Source of the DNA: JBGPTK01 sp963797765
GTDB lineage: Bacteria > Acidobacteriota > Terriglobia > Acidiferrales > UBA7541
NCBI GenBank assembly: GCA_963797765.1
Contig: CAWCQU010000003.1
Span: 744,001 to 808,000 of the forward strand
Reading direction: 5' to 3'
Length of the DNA: 64,000 nt
In this document: positions 34,724 through 42,016 of the stretch, one piece after another
How positions within the stretch are numbered: the first letter of the stretch is position 1
Layout: every line of letters begins with the position of its first letter
Notes under the pieces: generated by a model
The model's database searches: none
Told to the model about the DNA's origin: nothing
Seen by the model: only the letters and a program-made list of their open reading frames with translations
Program-made: the position numbers and the translations under genes

Positions 34724-34726
34724 TCC

Positions 34727-35275
34727 ATGGCGATCACTCGGCAACGCAAACAACTTTACTGGCTGATTGGACTGCTTGCGATTGTTCCGATCGCTTACTT
34801 TCTCAATCGGAATTCAGGCCCCACGGTGAACAACACCTCTTCGGCGGATCGGAAATTTCAACCACTCACTGTGGAGGATCCCCGCCTGCATTTGGATTTA
34901 CTCGATCGCATTCACAAGGAAGAATATTCCGGCACGCATCGCGACATTTTCAGCTTGGAAGCTCCTCCTCCGCCCGTGCCGAAGGATGATTCGCATGGTC
35001 CCGTACAACCAACCCGGCCGGTCGTGCCCCCTCCGCCGCCAGCGCTCGAGATTCCGGCCACCTTTTTCGGATATGTGACGAATCCGCAGTCCGGCAGAAA
35101 ACAAGCTTTCTTTGCAAATGGTGATGACGTATTCATCGTTGCCGAGGGCGAAACTTTGCTCAGCCGATTCCGCGTCGTCAAAATCGGAAATAATACAGTC
35201 GATATGGAAGAAGTTTCTTCCGGCCGCCACGCCACTCTGATGATGGAGCCGCCGACAAACCAGCCGCAAACATGA
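34727..35275 (+). CDS. PilP/GspC-like inner-membrane protein
   Basis: 182 residues: one N-terminal membrane helix (LYWLIGLLAIVPIAYFL), a Pro-rich linker (APPPPVPKDD; VVPPPPPALE) and a small beta domain FFANGDDVFIVAEGETLLSR, with FRVVKIGNNTVDMEE, which looks like a GspC homology-region/PilP beta-sandwich. By position (after PilO) it would link the inner-membrane complex to a secretin. It starts three bases after pilO and overlaps the next gene by four (ATGA). Assignment by architecture and context. Confidence 0.68.
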   Translation: MAITRQRKQLYWLIGLLAIVPIAYFLNRNSGPTVNNTSSADRKFQPLTVEDPRLHLDLLDRIHKEEYSGTHRDIFSLEAPPPPVPKDDSHGPVQPTRPVVPPPPPALEIPATFFGYVTNPQSGRKQAFFANGDDVFIVAEGETLLSRFRVVKIGNNTVDMEEVSSGRHATLMMEPPTNQPQT

Positions 35276-36276
35276 AGCCTCGCGCCAATCATCGAATGGT
35301 TGCTTCGTCTGTGACCGCGCGGATTTCTTCCGCACAGAGCGGCTACGCATTGTTGATGGTCTCGTTCATGGCCGCCGCCATGATCATAGCGGCAGTCACC
35401 ATCAACTTGACCTGGTTGACCCAGGGCAAGCGCCAGAAAGAAGCAGAAATGATCTGGCGCGGCGAGCAGTACAAGCGCGGCATTCGCCTCTATTACCACA
35501 AGCTGGGAAAATTTCCGGCCACGATGGAAGATCTCACCAAGGGCGATGGTTCACTCCATTTCATGCGCAAAGCTTACAAGGATCCCACTACGCCCGACGG
35601 CAATTGGCGCATGATCTACGTCACTCCCGCGGGGCAATTGGTGGGCAGCGTGCGCTACACTTCCTTGCAGCAGATGGCCGCAGCCGAACAAATGGCTGGT
35701 GCCGGCCCTCCTCAGGATTCCGGCCAGCAGCCGGGAACTCCCGCGGAGACTGCGTTTGGCCAGCAGCCTCCCGGCGCGCCGGGAACGGGAAACCCGGGAA
35801 TTGGCGGCGGGACGATCCTTCCCGGCGGGCAGCAATCGTCGGCTGATCCGGGAACAGCGAATCCAGGCCAGCAGCCGTCATCGGGTTTTGGCGGACAGCT
35901 GGGACAGTCTCCCTTCGGAGCCGGAAACGCTCCGCTGGGCGGTGGCACATTTAATCAGCAGCCGTTTTCGCTCTCGAGTGGTTCGAGCACCGGCGGACAA
36001 ACTTTCGGAGGCAGCATCATCGGAGTTGGCGGCAGCTCGGACAAAAAATCGATCATGGTTTACAAGAACGGCAAAACCTACCATCGCTGGGAATTTATCT
36101 GGAATCCGCTTTCGGATGTAATCGCGCAAGCAAACCAGACAGGGCAGGGGCCGCAGGGAGCACAAGGTCTGCCGGGTTCGCAGGGCTTGCAATCACCGAT
36201 GTCTCCCGGCGGCGGAATCGTTCCGCTGCCCACCGGCACGCCGCAAAATCCCGGCACTCCGCCGCCGCAGCAATAA
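35272..36276 (+). CDS. pseudopilin-like protein with long Gly/Pro/Gln-rich tail
   Basis: 334 residues. An N-terminal hydrophobic segment (GYALLMVSFMAAAMIIAAVT, about residues 24-43) is followed by a GspG-like stretch EQYKRGIRLYYHKLGKFPAT and MEDLTKGDGSLHFMRKAYKD. From about residue 145 to the end the protein is low-complexity Gly/Pro/Gln/Ser, broken by one ordered island (KKSIMVYKNGKTYHRWEFIW). The cleavage motif lacks the usual F-T-L-x-E (reads G-Y-A-L-L-M-V), so processing by PilD is uncertain. Last gene of the second module, coupled by ATGA overlap. Confidence 0.65.
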   Translation: MKPRANHRMVASSVTARISSAQSGYALLMVSFMAAAMIIAAVTINLTWLTQGKRQKEAEMIWRGEQYKRGIRLYYHKLGKFPATMEDLTKGDGSLHFMRKAYKDPTTPDGNWRMIYVTPAGQLVGSVRYTSLQQMAAAEQMAGAGPPQDSGQQPGTPAETAFGQQPPGAPGTGNPGIGGGTILPGGQQSSADPGTANPGQQPSSGFGGQLGQSPFGAGNAPLGGGTFNQQPFSLSSGSSTGGQTFGGSIIGVGGSSDKKSIMVYKNGKTYHRWEFIWNPLSDVIAQANQTGQGPQGAQGLPGSQGLQSPMSPGGGIVPLPTGTPQNPGTPPPQQ

Positions 36277-36301
36277 TCTAATTTCAAATTGTGAGAATAT
36301 T

Positions 36302-37042
36302 TTAGCGATCGGGGGAATTTGCTTCCGTCGCGGAATCATGCGCTGCGGCGCCCGGTGGCGCGCTCGAAACTTTTGACGCGGCTGCAGGAGGAACACCGCC
36401 AGCCACGGTCTTATTCTGCTTTTTCTGAGTAGCCATCGAGGTCGTCACGCGTTTCACATAAGCGCGCGTTTCATGGAAGGGCGGCACGCCGCGATATTGT
36501 ACGACGCGTTCCGGCCCGGCATTATAAGCGGCCAGCGCCAGCGCCAGGTTGCCGTGATATTGATCGAGCAAATCCTTCAAATATCGCGTGCCCGCATTGA
36601 TATTCTGCGCCGGATCGAAAATATCGGTCACTTGGTAGCGCTTCGCCGTCGATGGCAGCAATTGCATCAATCCCAGCGCCTGCTTGCGCGAAATCGCATG
36701 CGGATTAAAATTCGATTCCGCGGCAATCACGCTGGTAATCAGCGTTTCGTCCATTGCATGTTTCAGCGCCGCCTGGTGAATCAAGCTCGCATAAGGCCCG
36801 GCTAGCGCGGGTGCCGCAGGGGTCGCGTTGAACACATCTTCCGGCTCGAACTTGAAAATATCCGCCGCAGCCACTTCCACGGTGCCGCCACCTTCGATCG
36901 CGAGGCGCATCGTGACGCCGGTCTGTTCGTAGCTCATCACATGCATGCGAATCCCCGAGCGCAGCACCACATAATCCGCGCGCGCGCACGGAGTCGCAGC
37001 GACCAGCGCCGCAAAAATCAACAGTTGTGCGAAGATGCGCAT
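36302..37042 (-). CDS. lytic transglycosylase (SLT domain)
   Basis: 246 residues from ATG 37042. Signal peptide MRIFAQLLIFAALVAATPCA, a small N-terminal beta domain (VVLRSGIRMHVMSYEQTGV), then a Slt70-type lysozyme fold: catalytic Glu in VIAAESNFNPHAIS, GLMQLLPSTAKRYQV, INAGTRYLKDLLDQY and LALAAYNAGPERVVQY. It cleaves peptidoglycan in the periplasm. The longer open frame back to 37297 would include repeats D1 and E2 and is rejected. Convergent with the pseudopilin gene, 25 bases away. Confidence 0.9.
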   Translation of the reverse strand: MRIFAQLLIFAALVAATPCARADYVVLRSGIRMHVMSYEQTGVTMRLAIEGGGTVEVAAADIFKFEPEDVFNATPAAPALAGPYASLIHQAALKHAMDETLITSVIAAESNFNPHAISRKQALGLMQLLPSTAKRYQVTDIFDPAQNINAGTRYLKDLLDQYHGNLALALAAYNAGPERVVQYRGVPPFHETRAYVKRVTTSMATQKKQNKTVAGGVPPAAASKVSSAPPGAAAHDSATEANSPDR

Positions 37043-37050
37043 GCCTTTCA

Positions 37051-37125
37051 GTAGCACAGGCACTCCTGCCTGTGTGCCGTTCTGCGCACAGCCGAAACCC
37101 GCACAGCCAGGAGTGGCTGTGCTAC
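37051..37125. repeat. dispersed palindromic repeat family D, inverted pair (D1)
   Basis: GTAGCACAGGCACTCCTGCC (37051-37070, continuing TGTG) and, inverted, a CACAGCC-AGGAGT-GGCTGTGCTAC copy at 37102-37125. Each is itself a hairpin. A third copy lies at 63063-63087. Located directly upstream of the transglycosylase start. Confidence 0.8.
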
Positions 37126-37239
37126 CACGGCGAACCGATCCGCCACCGAAAATGGGCCCAATATGCTTCAAAGTTGTTTCCCGATTATCATCCTTCCACG
37201 CCTTCCAGTGCCAGCAAATCTTCGCCGCCGCAGGCTTTC

Positions 37240-37271
37240 TTTCTGCGTTCTCAGCGTCTCTGCGGTAAAAA
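37240..37271 (-). repeat. dispersed repeat family E (E2)
   Basis: The reverse complement starts TTTTTTACCGCAGAGACGCT and differs from copy E3 (43828-43860) at a single base over about 33 bases. Confidence 0.8.
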
Positions 37272-37312
37272 AGCATTCGATTCCGACGCCATACCATCGC
37301 CGCCTAGATGCG

Positions 37313-38147
37313 CTACGCCAGCGCATAAGTCCGAATCGCCTCGGCCAGGCCGCCTTCGTCATTGGTCAGCGTCACCGGCCAGCCCAGCGATTTCAGCTCC
37401 GGCACGCTATTGCCCATCACCACGGCCAGTCCCGCAAATTCCAGCATTTCCCGGTCATTCCAATTATCGCCGATTGCCATCACCTCTTCGCGCCGGATGC
37501 CTCGCCGCTGTGCCCATTCGGCCAGCGCCGCGCCTTTCGAGCAGCCTTTGCGAATCACGTCCAGAATCGAAAAATTCCGCTCCTCATACTCCGTCAACGC
37601 CAGCGAGAACAAAGCGGCTTCCGGCATTTTCTTCAAAATCTCCAGCGCCTCGCGCACAGGCAAAAACGGCCCGGTAAACATCACCTGAATGGGATCTTCA
37701 TCCAGGCAATTTTCCAGCGGACTCATCTCCGCGATAAACGCCCGGTTGCGCTCGAAATATCCTTTGCCGGCCGGGATCATCCCAATTAATTTTCTCGAGA
37801 AACATTTGGTTTTCGCGCACCCGGTCAAACACCACCGCCGTTCCCTCGCGAAATTGCACCGTCTCTTCGAGCACCCGCCGCGCCAAGTCCCGCGGCAGCA
37901 AATGCCGCAAATGAGTCTCCCCCGATTTCGACTTGATCACCGCTCCGTTATTCACAATCATCGCCGGATCGCAAGGCAGCTCCATGGCAATCGGATAAGC
38001 AAAATCAAACCGCCGCCCGGTCACAATCACAATCTCAATCCCGCGAGCAGCCGCAGCGGCGATCGCCTCCAAATTCACGGCAGGCACCTTGAACCGGCTA
38101 TCCAAAAGCGTCCCGTCAATATCCATGGCGATCATCCGTATCGGCAT
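37313..38147 (-). CDS. Cof-type HAD hydrolase, frameshifted
   Basis: The N-terminal part (ATG 38147) has HAD motif I MIAMDIDGTLLDSR and motif II VTGRRFDFAYPI. The frame breaks at about 37765; the C-terminal half continues one base over, with GYFERNRAFIAEM, DEDPIQVMFTGPF and motif IV AIGDNWNDREML, ending at 37313. The 835-base length is one more than a multiple of three, and an extra base in the CCGGCCGGCAAA run accounts for it. Cof/HAD-IIB enzymes dephosphorylate small sugar or cofactor phosphates. The substrate is unknown, and it is unclear whether the gene is really broken. Confidence 0.8.
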
Positions 38148-38693
38148 TCCTTCATTTTACAGTGTTCGTTGCCGCCGCAGGGGGTTGCGCACTGCCAAAG
38201 TTGCGCATTTTGACCATCCAAATTGGGCCCCTCGAAAACACACGATATAGAGGCGATTAGGATTTTCGAACCCGCGTGTTTTTAGGAAGATACGTAATTG
38301 CGACATTGTTTCCCGCTGGCGATTAGCGAAGCGGTTAGAAACATGCGTTCTCTGTCCCGAACTGCCTTTGGGATTGATGGTTTTGAAATTCGAGAAGTCT
38401 TGGGGGATGTGCCGGACTTGCGATGAATTTGTCGCCGAAAAGACGTGTGAGTGACGGATGGTGTGCCGTGAATTGGAGCTGCGCTTGTCCGTCTGAAGGA
38501 TTATCGCGTATTGTCTCATACCACTATTTATCATAAAGATAGGGTACACGTCAAGATAATTCATGTGCAAGTAGACGGCAGGCGGTGCGGCAGGTGCGGC
38601 TCGCTCAGCGCCGTAGGCGCGGCAGAAGTTAGCCCAGGCCGTGAGGCCTGGGTATCTGGTCCAAAAAGAATTCAAGCGCCGGAGGTGCGACAC
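38148..38693. other. gene-free stretch with repeats left of the transposase
   Basis: No coding frame with protein character. It holds repeat I1 (38231-38338), then two hairpins resembling REP elements: GCGCCGTAGGCGC (38608-38620) and CCCAGGCC-GTGA-GGCCTGGG (38633-38652), then the left flanking repeat of the transposase. Confidence 0.6.
38231..38338 (-). repeat. 108-bp dispersed repeat I, left copy (I1)
   Basis: Inverted relative to the copy at 41663-41770, and of the same length. The outer 30 bases (38231-38260) are identical to 41741-41770, and the opposite end keeps the CTAATCGC-type spaced motifs; the middle is diverged. Confidence 0.75.
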
Positions 38694-39158
38694 ATGTCCC
38701 ACACCTACGCTCAAAACGTGATTCATGTGGTGTTCAGCACCAAGGACCGGCGCAAATCCATCTCCCCGGAATTTCAGCCACGCCTGTGGGCCTACGCCGC
38801 GGGCATCTGCAAAAAACTCGGCATTCTGGTTCATGCGGTGGGCGGGGCGGAGGACCACATTCATCTGCTCATTCAAGTTCCGCCGAGCGTGGCATTAGCC
38901 AAAGCAATTCTCACCGTCAAGTCGAATTCATCCCGATGGGCCAACGCGCAAGGCAAAAAAGTCGACGATCGCGAATACGCACTCGTAGGGGCGCTGCTTG
39001 TGCGATTTGTGCACCCCGATTCATTCTATCGGGGCTGCGCCCGCTTTCATTGCGCGGTGTATGAAGCGCATCACAAGAAGATGGATTTCGAAGCCGAGTT
39101 TCTCGCCTTGTTGAAAAAGCATGGAATGGAATTTGATCCGAAATTTGTGTTTGGTTAG
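38694..39158 (+). CDS. Y1/HUH transposase (IS200-like, RAYT type) with the active-site segment replaced by a repeat
   Basis: 154 residues from ATG 38694 after GGAGG. The N-terminal half is a normal Y1 transposase: VIHVVFSTKDRRKSISPEF, and the metal-binding HUH motif AEDHIHLLIQVP. The C-terminal signature HHKKMDFEAEFLALLKKHGM also remains. Between them, where the catalytic Tyr helix (Y-x3-Q) should be, the protein reads VGALLVRFVHPDSFYRG, encoded by palindromic repeat C1 (38984-39044). The frame stays open, so a protein could be made, but it should lack strand-transfer activity. Confidence 0.82.
   Translation: MSHTYAQNVIHVVFSTKDRRKSISPEFQPRLWAYAAGICKKLGILVHAVGGAEDHIHLLIQVPPSVALAKAILTVKSNSSRWANAQGKKVDDREYALVGALLVRFVHPDSFYRGCARFHCAVYEAHHKKMDFEAEFLALLKKHGMEFDPKFVFG
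38984..39044 (+). repeat. dispersed palindromic repeat, family C with 37-nt unit (C1/U1)
   Basis: The same outer sequence as C0 (CGTAGGGGCGCTGCTTG ... CTGCGCCCGC), but with a unit inserted at the hairpin loop. The unit U1 (38999-39035) starts TGTGCGATTT and ends CCCCGAT-N7-ATCGGGGC. It lies inside the transposase reading frame. Confidence 0.85.
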
Positions 39159-39200
39159 GTGTCGCACCTACGGCGCTTGGGGATTGTGTTTGCCGCTTTA

Positions 39201-39220
39201 CCCCGCCCTTGCGGACGGGG
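39201..39220. repeat. hairpin CCCCG-N10-CGGGG right of the transposase
   Basis: CCCCGCCCTTGCGGACGGGG, a small G+C hairpin between the transposase unit and the next gene. Confidence 0.45.
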
Positions 39221-39286
39221 CACGAAAGGACGCGGCACCCAAACCCAACCTATCGAATTAAGCTCCTGCCAGCCGCCAAGGATACG

Positions 39287-39475
39287 TCAATGCTTCTGTT
39301 CTTCGAGCACAACAACGCGTGGATAGTACTTGATGGTTAATCCATTCACAGGCTTAACTGAGTTCGCCGGAAATTGAACGACTCGGCCTTCTATCTTGTA
39401 ATCTTGCTCTGGCATAAGCAAAACACCATCATAGATCTCAAGGCTACCAGGAATTGGTTCCTGCATAAGCGTCAC
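39287..39475 (-). CDS. small hypothetical protein
   Basis: 62 residues from GTG 39475, or 59 from ATG 39466. No family recognised; sequence MQEPIPGSLEIYDGVLLM and PVNGLTIKYYPRVVVLEEQ looks like a small beta-rich protein. It begins one base after the stop of the membrane protein gene 39477-39845, so the two form an operon. Plausible because of the tight spacing, but short. Confidence 0.5.
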   Translation of the reverse strand: MTLMQEPIPGSLEIYDGVLLMPEQDYKIEGRVVQFPANSVKPVNGLTIKYYPRVVVLEEQKH

Positions 39476-39476
39476 T

Positions 39477-39845
39477 TCAAGTATGATCTGACCCGAAGAG
39501 CTTACCCTCCGTACGCGATTCCAATTGTGCTTGTCGAACGTCTCTAATTATTTTTCGCCTGAAAAATGCCTCCATTTGTTTAGAAAGGGAGTCTACATTG
39601 GCTTGCAGGTTGTCCACCCGAGCTTTAATACCACCAAATTCCACGGACGTAACTTGCACTTCATTTCGACTCCAAATGAACATGCCAACAGCCATGATTG
39701 TCAAGACTATGTAAGCTTGTCGAGTAGCGTCGCCGAATTCGCGGATATACGGGCGGGTGCGTTCACAGATCGCCCGGATTGCTCCGAAGAGAATTATTAG
39801 CAAAAGGGAGCAAGCGACCCATAGGGCGGTTGTCTTCATATTCAC
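39477..39845 (-). CDS. small membrane protein with coiled coil
   Basis: 122 residues. Two membrane helices (LWVACSLLLIILFGAIRAI; AYIVLTIMAVGMFIW) precede a soluble helical tail (VDNLQANVDSLSKQMEAFF) with coiled-coil heptads. No family recognised. First gene of a two-gene unit with 39287-39475, in the accessory patch between the two I repeats. Topology suggests an inner-membrane protein with its tail on one side. Confidence 0.6.
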   Translation of the reverse strand: MNMKTTALWVACSLLLIILFGAIRAICERTRPYIREFGDATRQAYIVLTIMAVGMFIWSRNEVQVTSVEFGGIKARVDNLQANVDSLSKQMEAFFRRKIIRDVRQAQLESRTEGKLFGSDHT

Positions 39846-40140
39846 CTTACATCAGGTTAGCAACGTCCGTCGATCAAGAGCGGCCATGACCCTACCTTCC
39901 TTGGCTCGGCAGGGCCTAGGAACGCCGTTTAGGGTGATGCCCACAGAATTCTTATCGTCATGATGTTGAAAGCACCCTCTTAGAGCTGATCCGCCGCAGA
40001 CGTAGGCTAGAATCATTCGCTTGCTCTAGGCTGGCTCTCGCAGCCTGGAAATTACATCCGTGACAACAAGGTTGTTTAGCCTAAGTTCGGTTTGATATTG
40101 CCTTTTGTGAAGGCTTTCATAGGTAATCAGACAGACCCAC

Positions 40141-40557
40141 TCAGCTTCCCACAAGCACCCCTCGTGGAGTGGGAATCAGAAAAGTTTCTCCGGGAGGGAG
40201 CCCCGCCAGATAGCTGGTCGGCCGAGTGGGCGTGGATTCAGGATCCATGGGCGTGAAGTAGTACCGGATGTTTACCGCAGGACCCGCACCTAGGTTCACG
40301 AGTTGAACCAATCCTTCCGGGCAAAGAACCGTCATAGCGCCGACGGCACCATCCATTTCGAGGACGGCGGCAGCTACGTCGCGTGCCGTAGTTAAAACGG
40401 ATACGAAAGGCTTCAGCGTCGCTTCGACTTGTTCTAGGGAAACCTCAATCTGCTTGCGAGAAGTCTTGAGTATTCTCCAGGTCACATACGTGTATGCAGC
40501 TACTATCACCAATAGCAGGACTTGGACGATGAAATTGGCGACCGGAAGCCAACACAC
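40141..40557 (-). CDS. hypothetical single-pass membrane protein
   Basis: 138 residues from GTG 40557. One N-terminal membrane helix (FIVQVLLLVIVAAYTYVTW), a basic/coiled segment (RKQIEVSLEQVEATLKP) and a beta-rich C-terminal domain (LVQLVNLGAGPAVNIRYYF; GLPPGETFLIPTPRG). The NLGAGPAVNI motif recalls small membrane proteins of unknown function in many phyla. No clear ribosome site. The 295 bases to its right-hand neighbour at 39845 and the 163 bases upstream hold no gene I can support. Confidence 0.6.
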   Translation of the reverse strand: MCWLPVANFIVQVLLLVIVAAYTYVTWRILKTSRKQIEVSLEQVEATLKPFVSVLTTARDVAAAVLEMDGAVGAMTVLCPEGLVQLVNLGAGPAVNIRYYFTPMDPESTPTRPTSYLAGLPPGETFLIPTPRGVLVGS

Positions 40558-40720
40558 GGCTGGATGCTACCACAACCTTGCCAAGCATTGAACTTGATAC
40601 AATTCTTCTGAGCTTCGCGCGTTTGAGCGCAACTAGTTTGGGAATTGGGCGTCGCCCAAGACAGAAATCACGAGAACTTGATGAACTTATTCACCCGCGA
40701 AAAACTAAGGGATCGGACGG

Positions 40721-41064
40721 TTAAATGTCTTGAGCACTTGTTGAGTTCAAAGATTCCGTGTAAGCACCCATAAGACGTTGAAGCGAGGACAACTTATCCG
40801 GGTCCGTCTCTATTTCACCGAGCTGGTTTCCTATTGTGAGATTTGTGAGCAGAATGCTTGAGGACACTCGCTTGTATGTGCGCCCGCCGTCATCTGTGAA
40901 GTGTTGATCCGGCGAGCAAGCATTCTCGCCGTCCAGCCAAGTGAACCTGATCCCATCCTCTTGCCCGTGGAGTTTTCAACGAGGTAGCAGGCCCATGCTG
41001 GCTGTTTGTCTAGCCGAAGGGTCCGCTCCAATTTTTTGTGCGCGGAATTTTGGATGTTGGCCAT
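40721..41064 (-). pseudogene. small hypothetical protein, probably frameshifted
   Basis: The ATG at 41064 (GGAAGAGG upstream) opens MANIQNSAHKKLERTLRLDK. Read straight, the frame stops at 40831, but after about 40978 a neighbouring frame gives a more protein-like continuation (GIRFTWLDGENACSPDQHF; LLTNLTIGNQLGEIETDPDK) ending at 40721. One missing base would join them, giving about 114 residues. No family recognised. The join is my inference; the straight 77-residue reading is the alternative. Confidence 0.4.
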
Positions 41065-41290
41065 AATGTTCGTCCTCTTCCGATGATGATGTCGGTTCGT
41101 GCGGGAATCTCGTTTCTCCTGGAAGGTCTGGGCCCTCGCTCTTTCGTCCCAACTGTGTATGTATGCATACCCTTCTATGTGGATTATGCTATCTTAGCTT
41201 GCAAATTTCAATGAAACCGAGTGCCACTCGAATATCGGCGACGGCGGGTGGAACAGGTATAACGAGTCGAAATGAATTTGGGTGTGGGTG

Positions 41291-41321
41291 CCCCATCTTT
41301 TCGTTTTTTGAAAAGGTGGGG
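41291..41321. repeat. hairpin H1 (CCCCA-type)
   Basis: CCCCATCTTTTC and GAAAAGGTGGGG pair across a T-rich loop. H2 at 41977-42013 has the same arms in a related order, with GGGGCACCC next to it. Confidence 0.55.
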
Positions 41322-41662
41322 TTCTTTTGTATTTGGTCGAAATATGGGCGTCTTCCCATGTGGCCGGTTTCCGTTTATCTTGCACGGCAGAGAGGCCGAA
41401 ATCGCCACCCATCCCAACGGAGCCGGGAGGAATAGGGCACCAGGCAAAATGTGCCCTCCAAAAAACTCTTGACTTCTTAGGTACCTTTGTGGTAAATAGT
41501 GGTATGAAAGAATACGAAAACTCCTGCCGTTGGCGCCCTCCCGTACCGATTCCGGCTTTAGACTGCACCGATACCTGCGCCGCCGCACCCGCATTTCCGC
41601 CCAAGATCGGCTTCATTTTCAATTCGTCCCACACAAGAAAGCCGAGCGAAAACACCGACATT

Positions 41663-41770
41663 CTAATCGCCTGGCTAATCGCCAATGGCAACCACAGTCA
41701 AAAATCCCCAAGCGATTTAAAATCAGCGGGATACAATTTTCTAATCGCCTCTATATCGTGTGTTTTCGAG
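41663..41770 (+). repeat. 108-bp dispersed repeat I, right copy (I2)
   Basis: Inverted copy of 38231-38338. It contains CTAATCGC three times (41663, 41675 and 41741). The last 30 bases are identical between copies. Confidence 0.75.
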
Positions 41771-41809
41771 TGTCTGTTTTCGAGGCGAATTTTTCGAGAA
41801 AAACACGAA

Positions 41810-41863
41810 GCCCCGATCGAAGGAATCGGGGCGCAAAAAACGCACAGCCAGAGCGCCCCTACG
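41810..41863 (-). repeat. dispersed palindromic repeat, family C with 37-nt unit (C2/U2)
   Basis: On the minus strand: CGTAGGGGCGCT, a short variable stretch, then unit U2 (41810-41846) TGTGCGTTTTTTGCG followed by CCCCGAT-N7-ATCGGGGC. Confidence 0.8.
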
Positions 41864-41871
41864 AAGGAAAA

Positions 41872-41969
41872 TTCAAAATCCCCACACGTAAAACCGACGT
41901 GTTGGGCACCCGCGGGAGAATTCAAAATCCCCACACGTAACAGCGACGTGTTGGGCACCCGCGGGAGAA
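41872..41969 (+). repeat. 49-bp tandem direct repeat, two copies
   Basis: Units 41872-41920 and 41921-41969 both begin TTCAAAATCCCCACACGTAA and end GGGCACCCGCGGGAGAA, differing only at three or so central positions. A third partial copy (TTCAGAAGCCCCACCC) follows and merges into hairpin H2. Confidence 0.85.
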
Positions 41970-41976
41970 TTCAGAA

Positions 41977-42013
41977 GCCCCACCCTTTCAGAATGCGAAA
42001 GGATGGGGCACCC
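41977..42013. repeat. hairpin H2 (GCCCCACCCTTTC / GAAAGGATGGGGC)
   Basis: Long imperfect hairpin ending four bases before the stop codon of the convergent-side gene 42017-42454; it may act as its terminator structure, though no T-run follows. Confidence 0.5.
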
Positions 42014-42016
42014 TGG

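Larger units (their letters stand above)
38676..39176 (+). mobile_element. IS200/RAYT-like unit with 18-bp inverted flanks
   Basis: GCGCCGGAGGTGCGACAC (38676-38693) and GTGTCGCACCTACGGCGC (39159-39176) are inverted copies with one mismatch that hug the transposase gene on both sides. Left of it lie two further hairpins. This resembles REP-associated tyrosine transposase (RAYT) units. The transposase inside is damaged, so the unit is probably immobile. Confidence 0.7.
41065..42016. other. gene-free, repeat-rich stretch
   Basis: About 950 bases in which I find no supportable gene although several frames are open. It contains hairpin H1 (41291-41321), repeat I2 (41663-41770), repeat C2 (41810-41863), a 49-bp tandem repeat (41872-41969) and hairpin H2 (41977-42013). 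A promoter-like TTGACT-N18-TAAATA lies at about 41470-41499 with no convincing gene after it. Confidence 0.6.

Noticed and set aside
37043..37297. Extended N-terminus for the lytic transglycosylase
   Set aside because: It is built from repeats D1 and E2; a proper signal peptide begins at 37042.
38157..38876. Minus-strand open frame of 239 codons opposite the transposase start
   Set aside because: It is antisense to the transposase and crosses REP hairpins and repeat I1. The shared NRLYIVCFR string with the 41.7-kb region is due to the DNA repeat.
41194..41691. Minus-strand open frame of 165 codons with a protein-like start (MPLAISQAIRMSVF)
   Set aside because: It overlaps hairpin H1 and repeat I2, has no ribosome site, and its second half (HISTKYKRTPPFQKTKRWGT) looks random. 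At most a gene relic.
41872..41969. CRISPR-like spacing of the 49-bp repeats
   Set aside because: The units are directly adjacent with no spacers, and no cas gene is present.
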